A DNA stretch of 64,000 bases. Origin: Salipiger abyssi. Its GTDB lineage: Bacteria; Pseudomonadota; Alphaproteobacteria; Rhodobacterales; Rhodobacteraceae. The notes under the pieces are model-generated. The model was not told where the DNA came from and made no database searches. It was given only the letters and a program-made list of their open reading frames with translations. The number at the start of each line of letters is the position of its first letter. The stretch's first letter is position 1. A program made the position numbers and the translations under genes. The stretch is taken from positions 62,001 to 126,000 of the forward strand of contig NZ_JAEKIS010000010.1 in the NCBI RefSeq assembly GCF_017311415.1, written 5' to 3'. Of this stretch, positions 53,735 to 64,000 are shown piece by piece.

Positions 53735-54331
53735 CTAACGCAGCAGCCGCGCAATCCCGACCTGTGCGGCCCCAGCCGAGACGAAACCGGCGCATAGCAG
53801 CCCCGACCAGCGCGCCACGCCGGGCCAGCCGATCTCGGTCGGATCGACGAAGAAATAAGGATAGATGCCTTCGATCTGCCCGCGCAGCAGCGCATAGCCG
53901 ACATAGGCCAGCGGCCAGAGCATCCAGGCCAGCGCAGTGCCGAGGTGCAGCCCGTGCTTGGGCGCGGCAAATATCCAGAACAGCACGGTCAGCACCGGTG
54001 TCACCATGTGCAGCCCGAGATCGGCGAGTGCGTCGAGCCCGGTGAGCGGTTTGGCCAGCAGCAGGTGATAGACCACGCCGACGATGCCGATCCACAGCGC
54101 CAGACCACCGAGCCATGCGGCCCCCGCCATCCGGTCCCGCGCCGCAATCCACAGGAAGGTGCCGGCGACCAGCGCATTGGTGAGAATGGTAAAATAGCGC
54201 AGCAGCCGCCACAGCGTCTCGGGCGGGGTATAGTCGGGATTGGCCTGCGCGGTGGCCGTGAATTGCACCGCCAGCGCCGCCAGGGTCAGCAGCGCGATCA
54301 CAAGGGCGAAGAGGCGGGTCCGGTTGGTCAT
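53735..54331 (-). CDS. Pr6Pr-family membrane protein
   Basis: A 198-residue membrane protein with six predicted helices. The sequence [17 protein letters not shown] after the first helix and [16 protein letters not shown] match the Pr6Pr (FAR-17a/AIG1-like) family. [13 protein letters not shown] is the third conserved block. The molecular function in bacteria is unknown. It is divergent from recO, with a gap of only 55 bp between starts. Confidence 0.82.
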   Translation of the reverse strand: MTNRTRLFALVIALLTLAALAVQFTATAQANPDYTPPETLWRLLRYFTILTNALVAGTFLWIAARDRMAGAAWLGGLALWIGIVGVVYHLLLAKPLTGLDALADLGLHMVTPVLTVLFWIFAAPKHGLHLGTALAWMLWPLAYVGYALLRGQIEGIYPYFFVDPTEIGWPGVARWSGLLCAGFVSAGAAQVGIARLLR

Positions 54332-54386
54332 CGGCGATACCCTGTCGCAGCTTGCCGCCGGCGGCAAGCCGTCCGATAGTCCGCGC

Positions 54387-55115
54387 ATGGACTGGCGCGA
54401 CACCGGCATTCTTCTTTCCGCTCGCAGGCATGGCGAAAGCTCGGCCATCCTCGAGATCTTCACCGCCGAGCACGGGCGGCATATGGGCGTGCTGCGCGGC
54501 GGCGCCTCGCGCAGGATCGCGCCCTCGCTGCAACCGGGCGCGCAGCTCGACGTGACCTGGCGGGCGCGGCTCGAAGATCACATGGGCGCCTACACGGTCG
54601 AGCCGCAGCGCTCGCGCGCGGCGACCGCGATGAGCGACCGGCTGTCGCTGGCAGGGCTCAACGCGGTGGTGGCGCTGCTGGCCTTCTGCCTGCCCGAGCG
54701 CGAGGCACATCCGGCGCTCTATGCCCGTTCCGAGCAGCTCCTCGACCTGCTGGGCGAGCGCGAGCTCTGGCCGCTGGCCTATCTGCGCTGGGAAATGGCG
54801 CTGCTGGAGGAGATGGGATTCGGCCTCGATCTCTCCGCCTGCGCGGTCACCGGAATCAACGAGCCGCTGGACTACGTCTCGCCGCGCAGCGGGCGGGCGG
54901 TTTCGGCCATCGGCGCCGGTGACTGGGCGGCGCGGCTGCTGCCGCTGCCGCCGGTGCTGCGCGGCGAGGGAAATGCGCCCGATGCCGAGATCGTCACGGC
55001 GCTCTCCACCACCGGCTATTTCCTCGAACACAAGCTCGCGCATGAGCTGCGCGACCGCCCCTTGCCCGCCGCCCGCGCGCTGTTTGTCGAGCGACTGGAG
55101 CGGCAGGCGCGTTAA
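54387..55115 (+). CDS. recO: DNA repair protein RecO
   Basis: A 242-residue recombination mediator that helps load RecA on SSB-coated DNA. The N-terminal OB fold starts [20 protein letters not shown] and contains [12 protein letters not shown]. The helical C-terminus includes [20 protein letters not shown] and CAVTG. The usual C-terminal zinc finger is reduced to these two cysteines. In relatives recO often follows era; here it precedes pgsA. Confidence 0.93.
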   Translation: MDWRDTGILLSARRHGESSAILEIFTAEHGRHMGVLRGGASRRIAPSLQPGAQLDVTWRARLEDHMGAYTVEPQRSRAATAMSDRLSLAGLNAVVALLAFCLPEREAHPALYARSEQLLDLLGERELWPLAYLRWEMALLEEMGFGLDLSACAVTGINEPLDYVSPRSGRAVSAIGAGDWAARLLPLPPVLRGEGNAPDAEIVTALSTTGYFLEHKLAHELRDRPLPAARALFVERLERQAR

Positions 55116-55171
55116 GCGGTCGCGTGCGGGCTCTCTTCCCTCCCCCGGAAAAGAGCGTTACCAATCCTCCC

Positions 55172-55837
55172 ATGCGCTGGACCCTTCCAAACACACTCAC
55201 CGCGCTCCGCCTGCTTGCCGCTCCCGGCGTGGCGGTGATGTTCCTGTATTTCTCCCGCCCTCTGGCGGACTGGTTCGCGCTACTGCTGTTCGTCGGCGCC
55301 GCCGTGACTGACTGGTTCGACGGCTATATCGCGCGCGCCTGGTCGCTGGAATCGAAGCTCGGCGCGATGCTAGACCCGATCGCCGACAAGGCGATGGTGG
55401 TGATCGCGCTGATGGTGATCGTGGGCTATTCCTCGATGTCGCCCTGGCTGGTGCTGCCGGCGACCTTCATCCTCTTCCGCGAAGTCTTTGTCAGCGGGCT
55501 GCGCGAGTATCTCGGCGACGTGGCGGGCACGCTCAAGGTCACCAAGCTGGCAAAGTGGAAGACCACCTTCCAGATGGTCGCCATCGCGGTGCTGTTTGCA
55601 CAGGGCGTCTTCGAACATTATCTTGCGGTCAGCGTCATCGACCTCGACCCGCAGCGCGTAAGCGCGATTCTGAGCCGTGAGGCCGCAGATGTTCATGGCC
55701 TGATCTGGAAGGAGCAGGGCATGACCTGGGCCGGGCATATCGGGCTGACGCTGCTTTGGGTCGCGGCGACGCTGACCCTGATCACCGGCTGGGACTATTT
55801 CGTGAAGGCCCTGCCGCATCTCCGGGAGGAGCGATGA
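55172..55837 (+). CDS. pgsA: CDP-diacylglycerol-glycerol-3-phosphate 3-phosphatidyltransferase
   Basis: A 221-residue inner-membrane enzyme making phosphatidylglycerol phosphate. The CDP-alcohol phosphotransferase motif DG-x2-AR-x8-G-x3-D-x3-D is read in FDGYIARAWSLESKLGAMLD followed by PIADK. Four to six helices are predicted. The stop overlaps the moaD start (ATGA), coupling lipid and molybdopterin genes in one operon. Confidence 0.95.
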   Translation: MRWTLPNTLTALRLLAAPGVAVMFLYFSRPLADWFALLLFVGAAVTDWFDGYIARAWSLESKLGAMLDPIADKAMVVIALMVIVGYSSMSPWLVLPATFILFREVFVSGLREYLGDVAGTLKVTKLAKWKTTFQMVAIAVLFAQGVFEHYLAVSVIDLDPQRVSAILSREAADVHGLIWKEQGMTWAGHIGLTLLWVAATLTLITGWDYFVKALPHLREER

Positions 55838-56082
55838 TCGACGTTCTCTATTTCGCCTGGGTCCGCGAGCGGATCGGGATGCCGAAGGAAAGGCTCGACA
55901 CCGGGGCCGCGACCGTCGCGGCGCTGGTCGACGAGCTGCGCGCCCGCGAAGAGCGCTACGCCATGGCGTTCTCAGATCTCTCGGCGCTGCGCGTCGCGGT
56001 CGACCAGGAGCTGACCGATTTCGACGCGCCGCTGGCCGGTGCCCGCGAAGTGGCGTTCTTTCCGCCGATGACCGGGGGCTGA
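55834..56082 (+). CDS. moaD: Molybdopterin synthase sulfur carrier subunit
   Basis: An 82-residue ubiquitin-fold protein. It ends in FFPPMTGG, the Gly-Gly tail that is adenylated and thiocarboxylated to donate sulfur. VLYFAWVRERIG at the N-terminus is typical. It is translationally coupled to pgsA and 3 bp upstream of moaE. Confidence 0.95.
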   Translation: MIDVLYFAWVRERIGMPKERLDTGAATVAALVDELRAREERYAMAFSDLSALRVAVDQELTDFDAPLAGAREVAFFPPMTGG

Positions 56083-56085
56083 GCC

Positions 56086-56544
56086 ATGAGCGAGGAGGCC
56101 GGCATCCGCATCGTGGTGCAGGAGGCGCCCTTCGATTTCGGCGCCGAAGCCGACGCATTCGCCGCTGGCCGCAACGACATGGGCGCGGTGGTGACCTTCA
56201 CCGGCGTGGTGCGCGACGTCAGCGGCGGGCTCGACGGCATGGAGATCGAGCATTACCCCGGCATGACCGAAAAAGCGCTGGCCAGGATCGCCGCAGAGGC
56301 GCAGGCGCGCTGGTCGCTGGGCGAGGTTCTGGTGATCCACCGCCACGGCAAACTGGCGCCGGGCGAGCGCATCATGATGGTGGCGACCGCCTCACCACAT
56401 CGCAAGGATGCGTTCGAAGCGGCGGAGTACCTGATGGATTACCTGAAATCCCGCGCGCCCTTCTGGAAGAAGGAAAGCGCCGGCGGGGGGCAGTCCTGGG
56501 TCGCGGCCAAGGATGAGGACGAGGCGGCGCTGCGGCGCTGGTAG
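56086..56544 (+). CDS. moaE: Molybdopterin synthase catalytic subunit
   Basis: A 152-residue subunit that inserts sulfur into precursor Z with MoaD. GAVVTFTGVVRD, IEHYPGMTEKALARIAAEA, VIHRHGKLAPGERIMMVAT, HRKDAFEAAEYLMDYLKSRA and PFWKKE are the conserved blocks with the active-site Lys and Arg residues. A dispersed repeat follows 23 bp after the stop. Confidence 0.96.
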   Translation: MSEEAGIRIVVQEAPFDFGAEADAFAAGRNDMGAVVTFTGVVRDVSGGLDGMEIEHYPGMTEKALARIAAEAQARWSLGEVLVIHRHGKLAPGERIMMVATASPHRKDAFEAAEYLMDYLKSRAPFWKKESAGGGQSWVAAKDEDEAALRRW

Positions 56545-56567
56545 GCGCAGCAGATGGGTCGGCGAAC

Positions 56568-56591
56568 GGTGGGCAGGATTGCCCACCCTAC
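56568..56591 (+). repeat. Dispersed hairpin repeat, copy 3
   Basis: GGTGGGCA-GGAT-TGCCCACC plus CTAC, identical to the reverse-oriented copy at 50582-50605. It lies between moaE and the GntR gene. Confidence 0.8.
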
Positions 56592-56617
56592 TTGTCCCGC
56601 TCCCGGTGCGGTCATAT

Positions 56618-56639
56618 GATCTGACCAATTTCGCAGATC
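56618..56639. promoter_or_regulatory. Inverted repeat upstream of the GntR gene
   Basis: GATCTG-ACCAATTTCG-CAGATC is a perfect 6-bp inverted repeat, and the minus-strand ATTGGTCAGA segment recalls FadR/PdhR half-sites. It ends 12 bp before the start codon, so autorepression is likely. Confidence 0.5.
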
Positions 56640-56650
56640 AGAGGCGCCCC

Positions 56651-57421
56651 ATGCCCTTCCGTCCCGTGCAATCGGAAAAACTCGCCTCGGCCGTGGTGCG
56701 CCAGATCGAGGAGCTGATCCTGCGCGGCATCCTGCGCCCGGGCGAGCGGCTGCCGGCGGAGCGCGAGCTGGCCGAACGGCTCGGCGTCTCGCGCCCATCG
56801 CTGCGCGAGGCGGTGGCCGACCTTCAGGCGCGCGGGCTGCTCACCTCGCGCGCCGGCGCGGGGATCTTTGTCACCGAGGCGCTGGGTTCTGCCTTTTCGG
56901 ATACGCTGGTGCAGCTTTTTGCCCGCCATGACGAGGCGGTCTTCGATTATCTCAGCTTTCGCCGCGACATGGAGGGCATGGCCGCCGAACGCGCCGCCCT
57001 TCACGGCACCGATACCGACCTCAGGGTGATAGATACGCTCTTCGCGCAAATGGAGACGGCGCATGGCAAGCGCAACCCGGCGGACGAGGCGCGGCTCGAT
57101 GCGGAGTTTCACCTGGCGATCATCGAGGCCAGCCACAATGTGATCATGCTGCACATGATGCGCTCGATGTATCAGCTGCTGCGCGAGGGGGTGTTTTACA
57201 ACCGCTCGGTGATGTTCCGCCAGCGCACCACGCGCGAGGCGCTGCTCGACCAGCACCGCGCGATCAACGTGGCGCTTCAGGCCCGCGACGCCGCCGCCGC
57301 CCGCGCCGCCGTCGAGGCGCATCTGAGCTATGTGGAACGGGCGCTGGCCGCCGACCGCAAGGCCGAGCATGACGAAGACATCGCGAAACAGCGCTATGAG
57401 CGGGTGAAGCACCGGGGCTGA
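56651..57421 (+). CDS. GntR/FadR-subfamily regulator (FCD domain)
   Basis: A 256-residue regulator. The N-terminal winged helix contains ILRPGERLPAERELAERLGV and SRPSLREAVADLQARGLL. A C-terminal FCD ligand domain follows, with metal-binding His residues in EFHLAIIEASHN and LLDQHRAINVAL. FCD regulators sense small carboxylates such as lactate, pyruvate or glycolate. No obvious target operon is beside it. Confidence 0.9.
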   Translation: MPFRPVQSEKLASAVVRQIEELILRGILRPGERLPAERELAERLGVSRPSLREAVADLQARGLLTSRAGAGIFVTEALGSAFSDTLVQLFARHDEAVFDYLSFRRDMEGMAAERAALHGTDTDLRVIDTLFAQMETAHGKRNPADEARLDAEFHLAIIEASHNVIMLHMMRSMYQLLREGVFYNRSVMFRQRTTREALLDQHRAINVALQARDAAAARAAVEAHLSYVERALAADRKAEHDEDIAKQRYERVKHRG

Positions 57422-57514
57422 GACGTCCCGGCGGTCACCGCCCCGTCCTTTCCGGATCGCAACGACCGAGGCGGCGCCCCGCGCGCGTCTTCTTGCATCC
57501 GCTGCTTACCGCAC

Positions 57515-57541
57515 AAAAAAACCCGGGCGCGAACGCCCGGG
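57515..57541 (-). terminator. Rho-independent terminator after amtB
   Basis: CCCGGGCG-CGAA-CGCCCGGG is a perfect 8-bp stem with a tetraloop. On the minus strand seven T residues follow. It lies 35 bp after the amtB stop. Confidence 0.95.
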
Positions 57542-57576
57542 CAGTTGGTCACAAAAGGCTGACAGGAAGGAGGAGA

Positions 57577-58917
<1,341 letters not shown>

Positions 58918-58955
58918 GATCCGTTTGTCCCTTGTAAACTTGCGTCTGAATGAGA

Positions 58956-59294
58956 TCAGATCGCGTCCGCGTCGGTTTCGCCGGTGCGCACCCGCACGGC
59001 CTGCTGCACGTCCAGTACAAAGATCTTGCCGTCACCGATCTTGCCGGTCTGCGCGGTCTTGGTGATCGTCTCGACCACCTGGTCGGCCATGGACGAGGCC
59101 ACCACGATCTCCAGTTTGATCTTCGGCACGAAATTCACCGCGTATTCGGCGCCGCGATAGATTTCCGTGTGTCCAGACTGTGATCCGAAGCCCTTGATTT
59201 CCGTCACCATCATGCCGCGCACGCCGATTCCAGTGAGCGCCTCGCGCACCTCCTCCAGCTTGAACGGCTTGATCGTCGCAATGATCAGTTTCAC
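58956..59294 (-). CDS. glnK: Nitrogen regulatory protein P-II
   Basis: A 112-residue PII signal protein. KLIIATIKPFKLEEVREAL opens it. The T-loop RGAEYAVNFVPK carries Tyr51 for uridylylation. KTAQTGKIGDGKIFVLDV and AVRVRTGETDADAI complete the signature. The start is GTG at 59292-59294, preceded by AAAGGGA. In frame upstream the sequence is unlike PII. Confidence 0.97.
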   Translation of the reverse strand: MKLIIATIKPFKLEEVREALTGIGVRGMMVTEIKGFGSQSGHTEIYRGAEYAVNFVPKIKLEIVVASSMADQVVETITKTAQTGKIGDGKIFVLDVQQAVRVRTGETDADAI

Positions 59295-59427
59295 CTTGGT
59301 CCCTTTCGGTTTGGCAGACCGCTGCCTGCGTTTTGCATGGGCAGGAAGCCGCCCGAGCCATTCCATTGGAAGAAACGGCCCTTGTAACAGCCGGGCGACA
59401 CCCCATTAATGCGCGAAAATTGATCTA

Positions 59428-59448
59428 AATTCGAACATATGCCGAATT
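59428..59448. promoter_or_regulatory. Inverted repeat in the glnK-mrcA divergent region
   Basis: AATTCG-N9-CGAATT is a perfect 6-bp inverted repeat in the A+T-rich centre of the 256-bp divergent region. Nearby are CTGCC-TGCGTTTTGCATG-GGCAG (59322-59344), weakly NtrC-like, and a CCCGG/CCGGG hairpin near 59490-59505. None is a clear match to a known operator. Confidence 0.35.
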
Positions 59449-59550
59449 ATTAGTCACACTAAAAAGTCATGAATGTGACCGTTTCCCGGTCTACAACCCG
59501 GGTGAAAGCCGTTACTCTGCGGCAAAAGACGAAAATGCGGGCAGAGCCAA

Positions 59551-61722
59551 ATGAGTGATTCAGGCCGGGGCAAGGGCCAGTTGGTTGCGGATCGCCGCTA
59601 TCCGAACAAAACCGCCCAAAAGCCCAAGAAAACAAAGCCGAAAAAGGCCGGGAAAGCCGCGCCGCGCCGCAAGGCCGCGCCGCGTCGCAACCCGGTTGCG
59701 GCCTTTGTACTGGGCATGTTCCGCTGGATCTTTGGCCTGATCTGGCGCGTGGTCTGGCGGGTCACGGCGGTGGTTGCGCTGCTCGTGGCCCTCGGCGTCG
59801 GCTATTTCTACACCACCCTGCCCTCCTTCGAGGCGCTGCTCGACGGCCGCGCGCGCGGCTCGGTCACGCTCATCGACCGCAACGGCCAGATCTTTGCCTG
59901 GCGCGGTGACCAGTTCGGCGGCGCAGTGACCGCCGACAGCGTCAGCCCGCATCTCAAGAACGCGGTGGTCGCCACCGAGGACAAGCGCTTCTACCGGCAT
60001 TTCGGCGTCTCGCCGCGCGGCGTCGCCAGCGCCATCCGCATCAACCTCTCCGAAGGGCGCGGACCGCTCTCGGGCCATGGCGGCTCGACCATTACCCAGC
60101 AGACCGCCAAGCTGCTCTGCCTCGGCACCGAGTTCGACCCAGAAGCGTGGGAGAGCGAGGCCGCCTATGTCGCCGACTGCCGCCAGTCCTCACTGGCACG
60201 CAAGGGCAAGGAAGCGCTCTACGCCATGGCGATGGAGGCGAAATATACCAAGGACCAGATCCTCTCGATCTATCTCAACCGCGCCTATATGGGCGGCGGC
60301 GCCTATGGCGCCGAGGCCGCCTCGCAGCGCTATTTCAGCAAGCATGCGGGCGAGCTGAACCCGCAGCAGGCGGCGATGCTGGCCGGGCTGCTGACCGCGC
60401 CCTCCTCGCTCGCGCCGACCAACGACGTCGAACGCTCGCAGGCCCGCGCCGCCACGGTGCTGCGGCTGATGCGCGAACAGGGCTATCTGACCGCCGAGCA
60501 GGAAAAGACCGCGCAGGCCAACCCAGCGACGCTTTCCGAAGAGGCCGAGCGCCGGCTGGGCGGCTATTTCGCCGACTGGGTGATGTCGACGGGCCCGGAA
60601 TACTTCACCCGCGATACCACCGAGGATGTGGTGATCCAGACCACCCTCGACCCCAAGCTTCAGCGCGCCGCCGAGGCCGCGATGAACAAGGTCTATTCCG
60701 AGAAGGTGACCAAGCCGGGCTCTGTCGTGCAGGCGGCCATCGTGGTGATGTCGGCGGACGGCGCCGTGCGCGCCATGGTCGGCGGCAAGAAGACCGGCGT
60801 GTCGGGCGTGTTCAACCGCGCCACCCAGGCCAAGCGGCAGACCGGCTCCTCCTTCAAACCCTTCATCTATGCCACCGCGCTGGAACTGGGCTATTCGCCC
60901 TATGACACGGTGGTGGACGAACCCTTCTGCATGAACATCCCCGGCTCCGGCCAGTGGTGCCCCAAGAACTATTCGAACAACTTCAAGGGCCGGGTCACGC
61001 TGACCGACGCGCTGAAGAACTCGCTGAACATTCCGGCGATCAAGATCTCGGAAAGCGTGGGCCGCGATCTGGTGCACAAGGTGGCCTATGAATTCGGCAT
61101 CGAGTCCGAGCTGAACGACACCCCCGCCATGGCGCTCGGCACGTCCGAGGCCTCGCTGCTGGAAATGACCGGTGCCTATGCGGGCTTTCTCAACGGCGGC
61201 TCGGCCGTGACGCCCTACGGGCTCAAGGAGCTGCGGCTCAAGGGCGACGACACGCCGCTCATGGGCACCGGCGGCGGCATCCGCGAGCGGGTGATCCAGC
61301 CCGAGGCCGCGGGCCAGCTGACCTGGATGCTGGAAAAGGTGATCTCCGAAGGCACCGGGCGCCGCGCGCAGCTGCCCGACGGACGACCGGCGGCGGGCAA
61401 GACCGGCACCAGTCAGGACAGCCGCGATGGCTGGTTCATCGGCTTTACCGCCGATTACGTCACCGGCGTCTGGATGGGCAATGACGACAACTCGCCGCTC
61501 AGAGGCGTGACCGGCGGCGGGCTGCCCGCCGATATCTGGCGCGAGACGATGATCCGCGTGCAGGAGGGCATGCCGATCTCGCCGCTGCCCGCCATGGCCC
61601 CCGCGCGCCCCGAGCCGCAGGTGGTGCAGGAGCAGCCGCAGCAAGAGCCCGACCGCGAGCGCCGGCAGCGTGACAATATCATCCAGCAGGTGCTGCGCGA
61701 CCTTCTCGGACCGCGGAACTAA
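59551..61722 (+). CDS. Class A penicillin-binding protein (PBP1A-like transglycosylase/transpeptidase)
   Basis: A 723-residue bifunctional peptidoglycan synthase. The basic cytoplasmic tail (about 20-50, Lys/Arg/Ala-rich) precedes one transmembrane helix (about 70-90). The glycosyltransferase domain has catalytic Glu in VATEDKRFYRHFG and STITQQTAK. The transpeptidase domain has SxxK in TGSSFKPF, SxN in KNSLNIPA and KTG in GKTGTS. Cys residues in LLCLGTEF and VADCRQSS, and in EPFCMN and GQWCPK, could form two disulfides. The acidic tail is Pro/Gln-rich. A dispersed repeat follows. Confidence 0.94.
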   Translation: MSDSGRGKGQLVADRRYPNKTAQKPKKTKPKKAGKAAPRRKAAPRRNPVAAFVLGMFRWIFGLIWRVVWRVTAVVALLVALGVGYFYTTLPSFEALLDGRARGSVTLIDRNGQIFAWRGDQFGGAVTADSVSPHLKNAVVATEDKRFYRHFGVSPRGVASAIRINLSEGRGPLSGHGGSTITQQTAKLLCLGTEFDPEAWESEAAYVADCRQSSLARKGKEALYAMAMEAKYTKDQILSIYLNRAYMGGGAYGAEAASQRYFSKHAGELNPQQAAMLAGLLTAPSSLAPTNDVERSQARAATVLRLMREQGYLTAEQEKTAQANPATLSEEAERRLGGYFADWVMSTGPEYFTRDTTEDVVIQTTLDPKLQRAAEAAMNKVYSEKVTKPGSVVQAAIVVMSADGAVRAMVGGKKTGVSGVFNRATQAKRQTGSSFKPFIYATALELGYSPYDTVVDEPFCMNIPGSGQWCPKNYSNNFKGRVTLTDALKNSLNIPAIKISESVGRDLVHKVAYEFGIESELNDTPAMALGTSEASLLEMTGAYAGFLNGGSAVTPYGLKELRLKGDDTPLMGTGGGIRERVIQPEAAGQLTWMLEKVISEGTGRRAQLPDGRPAAGKTGTSQDSRDGWFIGFTADYVTGVWMGNDDNSPLRGVTGGGLPADIWRETMIRVQEGMPISPLPAMAPARPEPQVVQEQPQQEPDRERRQRDNIIQQVLRDLLGPRN

Positions 61723-61769
61723 GGCCAGCGCGACGGGTGGAGTTGCGCACTTAAAAATGTCGCGGAGGC

Positions 61770-61792
61770 GGTGGGCAGATTGCCCACCCTAC
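61770..61792 (+). repeat. Dispersed hairpin repeat, copy 4
   Basis: GGTGGGCA-GAT-TGCCCACC plus CTAC. The loop is one base shorter than in the other copies. It lies 47 bp after the penicillin-binding protein gene. Confidence 0.8.
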
Positions 61793-61895
61793 CTTCCGTG
61801 ACGGCATGATCGGCGGCGCGCCACAGGCCGCTGTTGCGGGGCGCCGGGGCGGCTTCTAAGATATGGCAAACCCTGCCCGGAGGAGCGCCCGCCCC

Positions 61896-64000
61896 ATGAG
61901 TGTGAAAGAGATCTTCGAGACCATGGAATACGGCCCTGCCCCCGAAAGCGCCGCCGAGGCGCTGGCCTGGCTGGTCGATCAGGGCGATCGCTTCGGCCAT
62001 TTCATCGACGGCGCCTTTACCGCCCCCGGCGACGGGTTCGAGAGCCGCAACCCCGCCACCGGCGAGGTGCTGGCGACGCTCACTCAGGCGGCGCAGGCCG
62101 ATATCGACGCCGCCGTCGCCGCCGCCCGTGCGGCGCAGGGCAAATGGGCGCGGCTCGGCGGCAAGGGCCGGGCGCGCCATCTTTATGCGCTGGCGCGGCT
62201 GTTGCAAAAGCACGCGCGCCTGTTTGCAGTGCTGGAGACACTCGACAACGGCAAACCCATCCGCGAGAGTCGCGAGATCGACCTGCCGCTGGCCGCGCGG
62301 CATTTCTATCACCATGCGGGCTTTGCCCAGCTCATGGAGAGCGAACTGCCGGGCCGCGAGCCGCTGGGCGTCTGCGGCCAGATCGTTCCGTGGAATTTCC
62401 CGCTGCTGATGCTGGCGTGGAAGATCGCCCCGGCGCTGGCCATGGGCAACACGGTGGTGCTGAAACCCGCCGAATGGACCTCGCTCACGGCGCTGCTCTT
62501 TGCCGATATCTGCCGTCAGGCCGGGCTGCCCAAGGGTGTGGTCAATATCGTCACCGGCGACGGCGCCGTGGGCGAGATGCTGGTTGCCTCTGATGTGGAC
62601 AAGATCGCCTTTACCGGCTCGACCGAGGTGGGCCGCAGGATCCGCGAAGCGACGGCGGGCAGCGGCAAGGCGCTGACGCTCGAACTGGGCGGCAAGTCGC
62701 CCTATATCGTCTTCGAGGATGCCGATCTCGACAGCGCGGTCGAGGGGCTGGTGGATGCGATCTGGCTGAATGGCGGTCAGGTCTGCTGCGCGGGCTCGCG
62801 CCTGCTGGTGCAAGAGGGCATTGCCGGGCGCTTTCACGACAAGCTGCGCGCCCGCATGGACAAGCTGCGCGTCGGCGATCCGCTCGACAAATGCATCGAC
62901 GTGGGCGCCATCGTCGATCCGGTGCAGAAGGCCCGTATTGCCGCAATGGTCGAGGCGAACGACGAGGGCGAGACCTATCGCGCCGGCGCCTGCCCCGAGG
63001 GCTGCTTCTACCCGCCGACGCTGATCTCCGGCCTGTCGCCGGCCTCACCGCTGATGCAGGACGAGATCTTTGGCCCGGTTCTGGTAAGCGCAACCTTCCG
63101 CACGCCCTCCGAAGCGGTGCAGATTGCCAACAACACCCGCTACGGTCTCGCCGCCAGCGTCTGGTCGGAGAATATCAACACGGCGCTCGACATCGCGCCC
63201 AAACTTGCCGCCGGGGTGGTCTGGATCAACGGCAGCAATATGTTCGACGCGGCCGCCCCCTTTGGCGGGCTGCGCGAAAGCGGCTTCGGTCGCGAGGGCG
63301 GCTGGGAGGGGCTCAGCGCCTATACCCGCCCGGTCGCGAAACCGAAGCCGCTGAAACCCGTTGCCGCGTTTGCCGGCGACGAAATCGAGCCGCAGCCGGT
63401 GGACCGCACCGCCAAGCTCTATATCGGCGGCAAGCAGGCGCGCCCCGATGGCGGCTATGCCCGCAATGTTTATGACAGGCGCGGCAAGCTCATCGGTCAG
63501 GCGCCCATCGCCAGCCGCAAGGACATCCGCAACGCCGTCGAGGCGGCGCGCGGCGCTGCCGGCTGGGCCGGAGCCACGGCCCATAACCGCGCGCAGGTGA
63601 TCTACTATATCGGCGAGAACCTCTCGGCGCGGGCCGAAGAATTCGCTGCCGGCATCGACCGGATGACCGGCGGGCGCTCCGGCGCGAAGGAGGTTGAGGC
63701 CGCGGTCGACCGGCTCTTCACCTATGCCGCCTGGGCCGACAAACTCGACGGGCGCGTGGCGCCGGTGCCAATGCGCGGCGCGGCTCTGGCAACGCGCGAG
63801 CCCTGCGGCGTGATCGGCGCACTCTGCCCCGACGAGATGCCGCTGCTCGGCCTCGTCTCGCTGATGGCGCCGGCCATTGCGATGGGCAACCGCGTGGTGC
63901 TGGCCGCCTCCGAACCCTTCCCGCTCGCCGCCACGGATTTCTATCAGGTGCTCGACACATCGGACGTGCCCGGCGGCGTCGTCAATATCCTCACCGGCAG
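61896..64000 (+). CDS. Two-domain aldehyde dehydrogenase (3' end beyond window)
   Basis: At least 701 residues are visible. Residues about 30-480 form a full aldehyde dehydrogenase domain, with [28 protein letters not shown], catalytic Glu in LELGGKSP, Cys in [11 protein letters not shown] and EIFGPVLVS. From about 500 a second, partial copy starts ([60 protein letters not shown]). In it VPWN-type residues are replaced by LCPDE. The second domain may be non-catalytic and structural. GGAGGAG precedes the ATG. The window ends inside it. Confidence 0.9.
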   Translation, partial: MSVKEIFETMEYGPAPESAAEALAWLVDQGDRFGHFIDGAFTAPGDGFESRNPATGEVLATLTQAAQADIDAAVAAARAAQGKWARLGGKGRARHLYALARLLQKHARLFAVLETLDNGKPIRESREIDLPLAARHFYHHAGFAQLMESELPGREPLGVCGQIVPWNFPLLMLAWKIAPALAMGNTVVLKPAEWTSLTALLFADICRQAGLPKGVVNIVTGDGAVGEMLVASDVDKIAFTGSTEVGRRIREATAGSGKALTLELGGKSPYIVFEDADLDSAVEGLVDAIWLNGGQVCCAGSRLLVQEGIAGRFHDKLRARMDKLRVGDPLDKCIDVGAIVDPVQKARIAAMVEANDEGETYRAGACPEGCFYPPTLISGLSPASPLMQDEIFGPVLVSATFRTPSEAVQIANNTRYGLAASVWSENINTALDIAPKLAAGVVWINGSNMFDAAAPFGGLRESGFGREGGWEGLSAYTRPVAKPKPLKPVAAFAGDEIEPQPVDRTAKLYIGGKQARPDGGYARNVYDRRGKLIGQAPIASRKDIRNAVEAARGAAGWAGATAHNRAQVIYYIGENLSARAEEFAAGIDRMTGGRSGAKEVEAAVDRLFTYAAWADKLDGRVAPVPMRGAALATREPCGVIGALCPDEMPLLGLVSLMAPAIAMGNRVVLAASEPFPLAATDFYQVLDTSDVPGGVVNILTG

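Noticed and set aside
57430-57442. GGCGG-TCA-CCGCC hairpin after the GntR gene
   Set aside because: The stem is only 5 bp and no U-tract follows, so it is not supported as a terminator.

Overview
The window is a 64 kb, high-G+C chromosomal segment of an alphaproteobacterium, most likely a member of the Rhodobacteraceae (Roseobacter group). That placement is an inference from protein style and gene sets: pdxJ-acpS, fhs / chorismate mutase / folD, a DUF898-M48 pair, a glnK-amtB pair, a PduO-type adenosyltransferase beside a small HIG1-like membrane protein, and a two-domain aldehyde dehydrogenase. No rRNA, tRNA, CRISPR array, prophage or intact insertion sequence was recognised.

Left part (1-14000). 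On the minus strand, cydD-cydC-cydA-cydB-cydX encode a complete cytochrome bd quinol oxidase with its assembly exporter. They are followed by a Tat-exported sulfide:quinone oxidoreductase cut by the window edge. A perfect FNR box lies before cydA and a degenerate one before the sulfide:quinone oxidoreductase gene. Next to this is an aromatic ring-cleavage locus: an intradiol dioxygenase (plus strand), a divergent three-gene minus-strand operon (small unknown protein, alpha/beta hydrolase, DUF849/BKACE enzyme), a CatR/BenM-like LysR regulator with an ATAC/GTAT operator array, and a muconate cycloisomerase-like gene. An A+T-richer orphan gene sits between the regulator and the cycloisomerase. 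The set suggests an ortho-cleavage pathway that ends with a BKACE instead of a CoA transferase and thiolase.

Middle part (14000-41700). Housekeeping genes are pdxJ, acpS, adenosyltransferase, parC, etfBA and purEK. Accessory groups are a capsule-type export pair (KpsT/KpsE-like), an ArsR-regulated ArsP-like permease with twin operators, and a minus-strand peptide-type ABC importer operon with no binding protein, coupled to an aldehyde dehydrogenase, an SDR and a P1-family peptidase. A PhnM-like amidohydrolase is divergent from that operon. An 83-bp tandem repeat array lies at the 3' end of the adenosyltransferase gene.

Right part (41700-64000). This holds a DegP-like protease, a TetR/DUF6544 pair, a SHOCT protein, a CBS protein, a DEXH helicase with PdeM, a PaaI-type thioesterase, the fhs / chorismate mutase / folD C1 operon, recO, pgsA, moaD-moaE, a GntR/FCD regulator, glnK-amtB, a class A penicillin-binding protein and the start of a double aldehyde dehydrogenase.

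Four copies of a short hairpin repeat (GGTGGGCA-loop-TGCCCACC followed by CTAC), plus one diverged relative, lie just behind gene ends across the window.
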